The notes under the pieces are model-generated. The model had not been told where the DNA came from. It saw only the letters and a program-made list of their open reading frames with translations, and searched no databases. From assembly GCA_018894105.1 (NCBI GenBank), contig CM032117.1:32158501-32222500 (forward strand): 64,000 bases of DNA, given 5' to 3'. Of the stretch, positions 48,846 through 58,969 are shown in pieces. Source of the stretch: Jacaranda mimosifolia (taxonomy: Eukaryota; Streptophyta; Magnoliopsida; Lamiales; Bignoniaceae). The translations under genes and the position numbers were made by a program. How positions within the stretch are numbered: the stretch's first letter is position 1; each line of letters opens with the position of its first letter.

Positions 48846-51800
48846 TGTAGCGCCCCACCAGTGAGGTGCCTGCTTCGGGTTGAGTTGCTATTATGATTTT
48901 ATTCACATTAAATAAAAACAAAACACGTACCTCCAAAATATTTAATTTAAATAACCTATAACAACCTCGAAACCATTCATTTTAATTAACTATTACGTCC
49001 TGCTATATAAGACTCCACAATAACACGAGCTCCAAAATCCTTATATACACAATACATTCATATATGTCAAGTCAGTTCAAGCTTACAAACTTTACATAAT
49101 AGGTCTAAGTGCATGATTGTCACTAGTGTCAAATCATGTATGCATAAGCATCTACATAAGGTGTCATAAGCATCATCTTTCATAGGCAATACTTTACACA
49201 ACAAGTCCGAACCCTAAAAAACATAAAGCCATTAGCAAAATTCTATACTCTAATGCATCATGCAGCACTCCATCTGCCACCTGTCACAACCTAGTTGGGG
49301 AAAAGAATTGAAAATATAAGATAGGCATAAGTCAACTTAGTGCGGTGTACAACTGTTATTGCATCTATAATGAAAGAAAACTGAGAATGATTCAAATATA
49401 ACCAGCATGGAAAGGATTCAATGAAATAATAAAATATTGAAGGGATCGAAATACACCAATAAGACAATGACAAAAGATAAGTTCGAACAGCAAAGATATG
49501 CAACCGTTGACATACGACATAACCATGTTTAACATAACAGAGTTCAGATTTCAAAGATTAATAGAAATATTGGCACACTACATCCTTATGGCTCCCTAGA
49601 TTGTATTAAAATTGAACATATCATGAATGGAACATAACAGAAACAGAACATAACAGAATAAAAAAAATATCATAACAAAGGCCTTATTTCTCCAATAATC
49701 GAGTGGTTAGCTCGACATAACATGATAGACATATAGCATAGCCGCCCCAAGATAGCTACTTCCAACTCCCTATGAGTTAATATCGTGAGTGGGTACTAGT
49801 CGGGAGACCAGTCACCATCGGTCTATTCACCTGGTTATCTTTCTGAACCTAGTCTACAACCCAACAATTGGTAGCCTACGGGTAAAAATAATGTCCCAAG
49901 AGCGTCCCCAAAGATGACATGACATGGTACCAACAGTGAGAGTAACATAATAATCAACAGGAGCAAGGACGTATAATCGACAAAGTAATTGGTGGACAAG
50001 ACCATCTCAACAAAAAGTAGAATACCAATCTTAGGAAAACGAACAGATAAGTGGTCGATGAGACTGTATCAATGGTATTCCAAATAAAGAGTAAATAATA
50101 GATAAGAGATCAACCAACAAGGCTGAGGGGCACAAGGGGCATAAGCTGGTAAACACAACAGAGAATCCTGACATGATCTTTTCCCAATAATAAAAGGGAC
50201 TATAACCTCATCTCTAGTCTCAACAACAACGTTATTAGTGTCCTACTGCTCTGGAGAACCTAGATCCTCATCACCTATTTTAATAAAAATGTATTTAAAC
50301 TTCAATATGCTTATATAATATTCTTTTTAACAATAGTTACACTACTAGTGTCTTAATATGGTGAAATTCCTTATTATGTGGATATCTTTCTTACCTAGAT
50401 TTTTGCTGGTTGGGTACGGGTAATTTATGCCAAATATTTTGATCGTCTAACTATTTTAACAAAATCAACATATTTCTGACTAGTGTAAATATTTATAGGT
50501 TTTATTTTGAGAGTAAACATACCATCGTCGCTAAATACTACTAACGATGGGCCTATCAATTCTGGTCATTAATTACTCTTACACCAATACTCTTTAAATT
50601 AATGGTCCAAGCTCATGGTTAATAATTTAGTCTAATCGCAAGAATTTCTCATTTTTTTTCTATTAATAATAGTTTTCACAACGTTATACAAAATCAGGCT
50701 CTTTAACTGCGTTGATTAATTTAATAAATGATAATTATATCTTAATTAGCAATTCGTGCCTGGATATCACTATATATAAAATTTATATACCCAACACTTC
50801 AGCCCAAAATCATGTTCTATAGTCCAATCAGCTTATAATATAGAAAAATTCAATTCAGTACATCAATCAAATTTGGCCAGGAATCAAATTAATCATTTAA
50901 TTAAATTTTTACCCAAATATCTAATTTAATGTCCTAAGTACATAATTACTCGATTTAGATCATCTCTATGAAATTTGCATATTTTCCTAATAATGATAAT
51001 AATCAAGCTTTATGAGCATTATACAATTTAGAAATTTCCAGTTACATCATTTAACTTAATTAGCAACAATTAGTGTCCTACTATCGATCCGAGCCTGCAC
51101 TACTTACAATTGAATCTCATTCATTCATTTAAGTCCCAAAATCAACAATTTTGGGTTCAATCAACTTAAATTTACAATGAATATCAACTTAACGATTTAA
51201 TCATACCAAATTAGAAGTCATTTAGTTGATTAAACTGAGATTGTTTTACAAAATTGACGGGTTTGAGGCCAATTCGCTACCTAAAACCAGCCTACATACA
51301 TCCCGATCACTATCCCGAAAAAACTGACTTTCAGCCACCGGAGCACCGTCGTCGGACCACTGCCGCGCGCCGCCATTGGAACTAGGAGCTAGACCCACCA
51401 ATCAATACTTCTCCTCAAGCCCAAGAAAAGCTTTTAGTCAATTTTGGATTTTGTTGAGAGGCCGCTGGTGAATTGAGGAAAAATCGCCACTGCCGTCACT
51501 AGCTGCCGCATCCCTTTCACCTCTAATTACTCCTCCATCTGTTGTCGGTTCACCAAATTAAAAACACCATTGTCTTCCTCATGCCAAGCCCATCAAAACT
51601 CATACCTTGTTCGCGCCCAATGGTCATCAAAGACGATGCACGTGCTACCATCCGCCAAGCTCAATTTTGAGCTTAAATTTTTTGACCACCCACTGGTTGG
51701 TTCGGAGAGTTTTGAAGGTGGTTGTGGTCACTAAATGGAGGAAAGTCTTTTGGGTAGGTTAGGTTGAAGGTTCGCCAGAGTTTGGGGTGTTTTCCAACAA

Positions 51801-52622
51801 GAGGTGAGGGAGGGGTTGCATGGTGAAAATTAGAAGAAATGAAGGGAAGATCTTATATATATTTTCGATTTTGGGGAATTCTATTTTGACCCCAGAATTT
51901 TTCTCAGCTTCCTTCACACCCTTCTAACTTTTTAACACATTATATTTACCCCTCTAGCTTCTTCCTTTTTGTAAATTGACCCTCAAATCTTCTTTAATTC
52001 ATACAATTAAGTTTTCATGTAATTATTTTCTAATCTCTAACTTTCCTAATATCCAATTCGAAATCTAATAATACTTTTAATCCCTATTGGCCCCTATAAC
52101 CCCATCGTGTATAGACTTTAAGAGCATCGTGGCATAACCGTTGAGGTGAAGTTGGGACCTAATAGATCGAATGGAACAATACATAGACAAATAAATCCCT
52201 TATGAATTCCAAGGTACTCCTTTATTGTAATTTCACTTTAATTATTTAATTCTAATTAAGAATTAAGGGATTCATCATTCGAAGGGAAGTAGACTACTCA
52301 ATTCTCTTTCTTCATCATTAATCGAATCTCTATTTGCGGCCCAGGATTCTATTTTATCATTAATCCAATCCCCATTCACGTTTTTTCTTTTTTTTATCAA
52401 TGAATAGATTTGTTTACTTGTATGACTTAGATGTCTCGTATTTCTCAAAAAAGTGATTCGATTGATGGGATATGGTATGAGATCGATGAGATTGATATTC
52501 AGATATTTCTTCTTAGAATGTATTAATTTGACCCCATAAGCAGGACCAATTGAATGTAAATTTAATTACAAAACTTATGTTCTTAGGAATTTTCCATATT
52601 TAAAAATTTTAGTGGTGTTACA
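48846..52622 (-). repeat. 5' LTR of element E (3,777 bp including plastid insertion)
   Basis: It begins (plus view) TGTAGCGCCCCACCAGTGAG and ends TTTTAGTGGTGTTACA at 52622. It contains the 2.4 kb missing from the other LTR, including a GC-rich part (51330-51680), and about 445 bp of foreign DNA at 52105-52549. Confidence 0.85.
52105..52549 (-). other. ycf2: Nuclear plastid DNA insertion: ycf2 fragment
   Basis: The sister LTR lacks this segment. On the minus strand 52548-52303 reads as chloroplast Ycf2 (large plastid membrane-associated ATPase-like protein). Recognisable blocks in one frame are [54 protein letters not shown] and DSINDEERE. That is about 80 codons with a deletion of roughly three codons after NLIDLI compared with Ycf2 as I remember it. 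The rest, 52105-52302, is also foreign to the LTR; it does not continue ycf2 and I cannot place it, though it may be a second organelle piece. The fragment has no promoter or complete domain and is not functional. Confidence 0.85.
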
Positions 52623-53836
52623 CGCTATGCCCAAACTATTCCAAAATTTGCCAAAATGTTCTTCAGCAAAAGGCATGGTGAAAGTATTCGCCAATTGAAA
52701 CTCAATGCTCACAAAGCATATACATAAATCTTCGTTGTTCACTTGATTTCGAATGAAATGATGTTTTATCTCAATGTGTTTTGTTCAAAAATGATGAACT
52801 AGATTCTTTATAAAGTTTGTAGTACTAATATTATCACAATATAAAGGTACATTGCTAAACATCAAACCATAATCACACAATGTATGCTTTATCCATAAGA
52901 ATTGAGCATAATATTTACCCAAAGTAATATATTTTGCTTTAGTAGTAGAAAGAGCAACATAATTTTGTTTCTTACTAAACCAAGTAATATGACTCTTTCC
53001 TAGACTTAACACATTCTACCAGTACTTTTATGATCTAGCTCACATCCGGCATAATCAGTATCCAAGTAGCCAACAAGTTCAAATTTATTGCATGATGGAT
53101 ACCATAATACATAACTGACAATGCCTTAAAGATATTTGAAAAAATACACTTCACCCCAGTTAGATGATATTCTTTGGATTTTGATTGTATTCAAGCACAC
53201 ATGCAAGTAGCAAACATAATGTCACATCTACTAATAGTTAAATACAAGAAGCTATTAATCATACCTCCATGCCTTTTCTTATCAGTTGGTTCATCAGCTT
53301 CATCCTTATCAAAATTTAGGCATTATACTCATAGGAGTGAAAGTTTTCTTGCAGCTGTCCAACCCAAATTTCTTCATCAATTTCGTGGTTTATTTGAATT
53401 GGCATATGAAATTTCCTTTTTCAATCTACTTTACTTGCAATCCAATAAAGTAGCTTAGGTTATCCATAAACCTCATTTCAAACTCTTCTTTCATCTATTG
53501 AACTGAGCTCGTAGAGCTTGTTTCAAATCAAAAAGAGCTTTAGCGAGTTTGTACATATGATAGAGAAGTTCTCATTTCTAGAAGCTAAGAGGTTGTTCAA
53601 TGTAGACTTCCTTATTGTTGAATCCTTTCAAGAAAGCACTTCTAATATCCATCTAATAAAGGGTGAAGTTCTTGTGGATACGAAAGCAAACAGCATACAT
53701 ATAGATTCCAATCTTGCAATTAGTACGAATGTCTCATCAAAATCAATTCTTTTCTTAACTATAGCCCTTGACTAATAATCTAGATTTGTTTCTAGAAACT
53801 TTTCCGTCCTCATTAAGCTTATTTCTAAATGCCCAT
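52623..53836 (-). pseudogene. Ty1/copia reverse transcriptase-RNase H, degenerate
   Basis: The minus strand from 53836 opens with WAFRNKLNEDGKVSRNKSRL then LVKGYS, the start of copia RT. RT continues in pieces to about 53030. The ORF at 53012-52785 is RNase H: SKKQNYVALSTTKAKYITLG and PLYCDNISTTNFIKN. The usual STAEAEY is changed to TTKAKY, losing acidic residues. The end (KHHFIRNQVNNEDLCICFV) runs to 52628, where element E was inserted. Gag, protease and integrase are absent; the 5' side is cut at 53836. Confidence 0.88.
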
Positions 53837-54040
53837 TGTTGGAATAATGCCCTGCAGCTAATTAGATTGGCATGTAAATTATTTCACTTGTGATACAGTC
53901 TTAATTGAATGATATTCATATAAAATGGTCATCTTCATTTTATGCTTATTTTACTTCACTGGCATTTAGTTGAAGCCCCTAAATCACACAAGACAATAGG
54001 ACTTGGTCACGCATTGGGTGGTGATCATAACATAAGTCTT
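53837..54040 (+). repeat. LTR fragment of the 32211-34456 family
   Basis: It begins TGTTGGAATAATGCCCTGCA and follows the minus strand of 34456-34250 (GACTTGGTCA, CTGGGTGGTGATCAT, AATAAGTCTT). Only the first roughly 200 bp of a 2.2-kb LTR are present. It stops at about 54040, where Tat pol sequence begins. Confidence 0.8.
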
Positions 54041-56620
54041 GTGAACATGATGTTCAAAGATAAGATCGAGAAGTTGATGGAGATATACATTGATAATATG
54101 ATTTGAAAAGTATTGAGGAGGACGGTGACTTCTCCAACCTGCACACACTTTTTCCATCTTAAGGAAATATGGCCTCAACCTCAATCCGACCAAGTGTACA
54201 TTCAAAGTTTTGGGAGACAAATTTTTAGGATCTATGGTCAGCCAAAAGGGGATAAAAATTAACCCCCAAAAGATACAAGCCATGTGAAACATTACACCTC
54301 CCAGGTCGGTGAAAGAGGTCCAAAGATTGGTAGGTTAGATAGTAGCCCTCAGCAAGTTTATATCAAAGATGGCAGATAAGAGTCCCTATTTCTTTAAGAC
54401 ATTATGGAGTGCCCATCATTTTCAATGGATAGAGAAATGCAAACGTGCCCTCATAGATCTCAAGAGGTATTTATCCGGGGCCCTACTATTGGCAAAACTA
54501 ACCTCAGGAAAAATATTGTACCTCTACATAGTGGTCTCCCTCGACGTAGTCAGTTCAGTCTCAGTATCTATTAGCAGGACACACCACCATTCGGTGTACC
54601 ACTTGAGCAAGGTCCTCTAAAGCACTGAGCAAAATTATATGGAGGTCAAAAAATATGCCCTCGATTTAGTCACAACTGTGCTGAAACCAAAACCTTACTT
54701 TTAATACATAGCATTATGGTCTTAACAAATCAACCAATCAAAAGCATATCTTTAGAGCAACTCACAAAATGGGCCATCAAACTAAAGGGGTTTAATATCA
54801 ACTAGGAACCCAATACAACGATCAAGGCACAAGTGCTAGTAGATTTCCTCACAGAAGGCATTATTAGTCTAGCCAATAAGGGGCACAAAGGGTTGCCGCC
54901 ATAGACTTTACATATAGATAGTAGTGCGACTATATCAGACATGGGAGTCAAAATCCTACTATGTGCACCCATAGGGATAAAGGTTGAGTTTGTCATAAAA
55001 CTGAATTTCTAAGTGAATAATAATGAAGATGAATACGAAGCCCTTATCATTGGAATAAAAATATCCCTTCGACAAGGAATTTTGCAACTAGAAGCATTAA
55101 CCAACTCGCAGCTCATCGTCGAGCAGTTCCACGGCACCATGAAGCTAAGAATGCATCGATGGCAAAATATCTGGCAATTGTTCAAAAATTATAGCAATGT
55201 TTCCAATCATTCTCTCTCAACTAAATACCCAGGTCAAAGAACGATAGATTCGACTCTCTTTACAAGCTCGCTAGCTCGACCAAAAGTACCCATTGAAGAA
55301 TGATCACTATCTTAGTTGAAGACTATCATGCCACGTTGGAGTTCGAGCCCAACACTTCAACGATCTTGACGGGCGATGCCTCGACCCCAAGTTGGCAGGA
55401 TGAGATTATCGACTATCTCAAGGACAATAAGCTTCCCGTAGATAAAGGTGCGGCCCGCCGAGTTTGGATACAATCATTGAGATATGAATTAGATGAGAAC
55501 TACATGCTCTTTAAGAAATCTTTCCATAGCCCACCCCTTCGTTGTTTAAACTCAATCCAAGCAAAAGAAGTGTTAAATGTCATTCATGCTGGTATTTGTG
55601 GAAACCACTGGGGAGACAGAGCGTTAGCCTATAGGATACTCAAATACAGATATTTATGCCTGACATTGGCCAAAGATGTTGTTGAGTTCTACCTCTGGTG
55701 CGAGTTTTGCCAATTCTATGCCAATGTACCCTACCAACTGTTGCCTCTATGGTTAACATCATAATATCTTGGCTACTACACCAATGGGAAATCAATATTG
55801 TCGAGCTATTCCCACCCACTATCGATCAAAGAAAATTCCTCATAGGGGAGGTCAAATACTTTACAAAGTAGATGGAAGTTGAGGCAGTAGCAAAGATAAT
55901 CGATGTTGGAGTTCGAAGCTTTATCTAGAAAAATATAATTTAAAAGTATGGGCTCCCGAGATTGCTTTTGTCTAATAATGGCATCCAGTTTCAGGGAAAA
56001 AAGAACATCGAATGATGCCAAGAACTAAGAATTCAACATCACTTCACATCAATGGGCAATCCCCAGAACAACGGGCAAACGAAGGTCACCAACAGAACTA
56101 TTGTCGACCACATCAAAAAAAACTTCAAGGCGCACAAGCTTAATGGGCGGGAGACCTCCCAAGAGTGCTAGGGGCCTATCGCACGACCATAAGATCAGCA
56201 ACAGGCATGACACCATACAACCTAGTCTATAGGTCCCACTCTATGCTCCCAATCGAGATTGTTGGAGAGAAGGCAAAAGTATTGAGATATGACCTAACAA
56301 AAAAAGAGAGGCACGGTCCCTCGAGCTCCAATTGCTTAAAGAAAAGAGATAACAGTCTTACCTCAGAATCCAACACTGCAAGAGGCTCATGGAAAAATCT
56401 TATAACAAAAAGATCAAGCCCTGAAACTTCCAGATTGGTGATTTAGTCCTTAAAAAAGGGGCGAAGCATCCTACAACATCGAGAAACTCAACCGTAGCTA
56501 GGAAGGTCCATTCAAAGTTGTCAAAGTTGCAAAAAATAATGCATATTGGCTAGTAGATGAGCAATGAGTTAAACTTCCAAGGCCATGGAATGCAGCAAAT
56601 CTTAGGAAGATTTTTTCTGT
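54041..56620 (+). pseudogene. Tat-lineage Ty3/gypsy pol: RT, RNase H, second RNase H, integrase
   Basis: It starts mid-RT with MFKDKIEKLMEIYIDNMI. The catalytic YVDD is YIDN at 54086-54097, so polymerase activity would be lost. RT thumb and RNase H follow to about 54830 (SPYFFKTLWSAHHFQWIEKC at 54381; NYMEVKKYALDLVTT near 54634). A second, archaeal-type RNase H at 54903-55260 (LHIDSSATISDMGVKILL; NNNEDEYEALIIGIKISLRQ) is the mark of the Tat lineage. Integrase: zinc-binding HHCC region 55583-55725 (NVIHAGICGNHWGDRALAYR; WCEFCQF), broken core to 56150 (QFQGKKNIE; NPQNNGQTK), then GAYRTTIRSATGMTPYNLVY at 56171. Many stops and shifts. The RT N-terminus is missing. Confidence 0.9.
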
Positions 56621-56645
56621 GAAATGTCACTCTCAACTAGCAATT

Positions 56646-56742
56646 GCCTCTATAGCGATCGTTGTAACCAAAGGTTGCTCTAAATCAAAAATGGCCTCTA
56701 AAGTGATCATTGCAACCAAAGGTCATTCTGGACCAAGAGCAC
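56646..56742 (+). repeat. 48-bp tandem repeat, two diverged copies
   Basis: GCCTCTATAGCGATCGTTGT at 56646 and GCCTCTAAAGTGATCATTGC at 56694 start two units, each followed by AACCAAAGGT. It lies just after integrase. Confidence 0.7.
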
Positions 56743-56769
56743 CCACATAGTGGTCCACGTGATGAAAGG

Positions 56770-56770
56770 A

Positions 56771-56806
<36 letters not shown>

Positions 56807-56826
56807 TGGTCCACGTGATGAAAAGA

Positions 56827-56874
<48 letters not shown>

Positions 56875-56884
56875 TATTATTATT

Positions 56885-56964
<80 letters not shown>
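56770..56964. repeat. (AAT)n microsatellite in two blocks with an inverted segment
   Basis: The first block (about 56770-56806) is separated by GGTCCACGTGATGAAAAG from a second block (about 56827-56964). In the second block the phase flips to (ATT)n at about 56872-56889 and back. The flank GGTCCACGTGATGAAA is present before both blocks (56752 and 56808). Confidence 0.95.
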
Positions 56965-58960
56965 GTAATATGCAAACAAGAAGTGTTTGACCTCAGTGAT
57001 TAGCAACTTGACAAAACACCTTCTAATCTCAACCCAAGGGCAGCTAAACACTGCCTACTCGACACATCAACATGCGTAGCTTGTCAAGCATGTCGGGGGA
57101 GTGGCGTAGGAGGACAAACCATGAAAAGTAAGGCAAATTGGAAATCAAAATGCACAAACTAAATAAAAAGCCAAAGTGACACATCGAGGGCCGAATGAAA
57201 AGTAAAAATTTCATTAATTACATTCGATTACATAACCCAATCATAAGATGGAGCAAAAATAAAACACTAAAACTAGAAAAAATACATCAAAAAAATGCCG
57301 ACCACGTCCCGACCTCGTGGTCGTAGTGAAAAGAGTAGAAACTTAAACACTAAAGCTTCATATCCTGGAGGTTGAGGCACCTCTAGGAGCAGTAGATGGA
57401 CTAGCAGCAGTATAAGCATCACCGAGAGCAGCACAGGGATCGGTGTCAGTAGAACCAGCTAAGGAGCTCGAAAGAGCGGGGGCTAAAGTTGAGGACCCCG
57501 CTATGTCGACTCCAGTATTAGGCACTCTTTGGTCGGAGGTGGGTCAAGGTTCCCCAAGGTAGTGTCATACTATAGGGATCAAGAACTTGAACTGTCGCTC
57601 GTACTCGTTTCAGGGGGCCAGGACCTTCTCATCCTCTAAAGTAAAAGGCTGGAGATTGTCATCCACGCTCAAGCTCCATATCAACTTATCAAAATCAACC
57701 CCAGAGTCTTCAATTGGGTAACTGCCTGGTCGAACCTAGTCTTCTGATTGTTCACCCCTATGATATAGCAACAATCGTTGAACACGAAACTCCTAACAAA
57801 TTTCTCAAGGATCTGTTCAAAGAAGAAAGAAACAGCCCTCACAGATCCTTATCAGTAGGCTAGCCTCCCATCTCAAAAACCCTTGTGGTAGCCCTTATCC
57901 TGGGCCTCCAGGACATCCTTTTGGAGCTTGAGTACTTTAGCGCTAAGTTTGCTATTCTCGACCACGACAACCATCACCTTTTGGTCATCGTCAGCCTTTA
58001 AGTTAGCATTCTTGCGCCTTAACTCCTCGACGAGAGTCTCATAAGATTGCAAATTCTCGATCTTCACCTTGAGAACCTTGATCATGTCTCCTCCTAAGCA
58101 CTCGAATCATTTCTTCCAACTATTGCAATCCGATAAGGTATACTTGTATCTACAATATAAGTTCCATCCAAGTTGGCTCATCTACAGGGTTGAAAAGTTG
58201 CCATCAACAAAAGATGATTGGGAGGTCGAAATAAGATATTCATAAAAACTCAAAGTCGATTCTTACCATGTTGGCATGATAGCCCAGCTGCTTCAAGACC
58301 TTTCTAGCCCTCAACGACCAACATCTTCTCCTAATCGAGCTAAAATATGCCCACCCGCATAAGAACCCAAGCAGTCTGGCCCTTGACTCCCTCATCTATC
58401 ACAGAGGCATTATTACTGATGCTACTCTAATCGAACCCAAAGTGAGGCTCCTCTAATGTCGCCACACCAAATGGGTTCGTTAGCAAATCCTTCAGTATCC
58501 CTCGCGTAAGGGCGGGACTGAGGGAAAATGGCCCTCAACTCCAATCACATAAGCTTTCATGAAGGGCAAGTCCCTTTCCTTTGTCTTTAGCAGTTAATTT
58601 TTTGGCAGGAGATACCACCAAACCCGTCCCTTCCAATGGACATTTCGATCCCATAGTTGGCCTTAAAGCAGACAGAGTCTTCAACCCCCGACTAGCACTC
58701 TACGGTTAAGATATTTGTTGAGGTTGATTAAGGGATGCTACATATGGAGTAGCTAAGGAAGACAACATTAGCTTCACGAGTTAAGCCACAGTAGTAAAAT
58801 GACTGGAACGGATGGCGACGAGCTTCTTATCCCTGGCCAACATTATCAATCTTCAACCTGCAAATAGAAAAAGGCCAATAAGAGATATAGTAAGTAATAT
58901 GGAATATATTAAAGGGAGATGAAGGTATTTTCCAAGCTCCCAACTCGGTGTCATGATCAA
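56965..58960 (-). pseudogene. Antisense accessory ORF of the Tat element, degenerate, coiled-coil end
   Basis: The minus strand, between pol and the expected 3' LTR. Readings from 58790 downward include TNPFGVATLEEPHFGFD and GQTAWVLMRVG, with many stops. The best ORF, 58085-57873, is Leu/Lys/Glu-rich with heptad spacing (LQSYETLVEELRRKNANLKA; NSKLSAKVLKLQKDVLEAQD), predicted coiled coil. An ORF antisense to pol in this place is known in Tat elements such as maize Grande; the role is unknown. No complete protein remains. The 3' LTR is not present before the next element at about 58970. Confidence 0.5.
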
Positions 58961-58969
58961 TCGAACAAG

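Larger units (their letters stand above)
44384..52622 (-). mobile_element. Pol-less gag-bearing Ty3/gypsy element E (minus strand)
   Basis: LTRs 44384-45322 and 48846-52622 are direct repeats (AAAACAAAACACGTACCTCC and AACCGTTGACATACGACATA). Target duplication: TGCTA (44379-44383) and CGCTA (52623-52627), 4 of 5, and the flanks on both sides fit a single copia element. The minus strand TGGTATCAAATC (48831-48842) beside the LTR is a tRNA-Met-type PBS. The interior has a gag with zinc knuckle, a leader of about 1.8 kb and no pol. Same layout as element A. Confidence 0.85.

Noticed and set aside
52438..52530. Short plus-strand ORF starting [15 protein letters not shown] considered as a small plastid gene
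   Set aside because: The opposite strand reads as ycf2 over the same bases, which explains the open frame.
53984..54292. 102-residue minus-strand ORF
   Set aside because: It is antisense to recognisable Tat reverse transcriptase on the plus strand.
56707..57051. Minus-strand ORF of poly-Leu then poly-Ile, looking like a membrane segment
   Set aside because: It is simply the translation of the (AAT)n/(ATT)n microsatellite.
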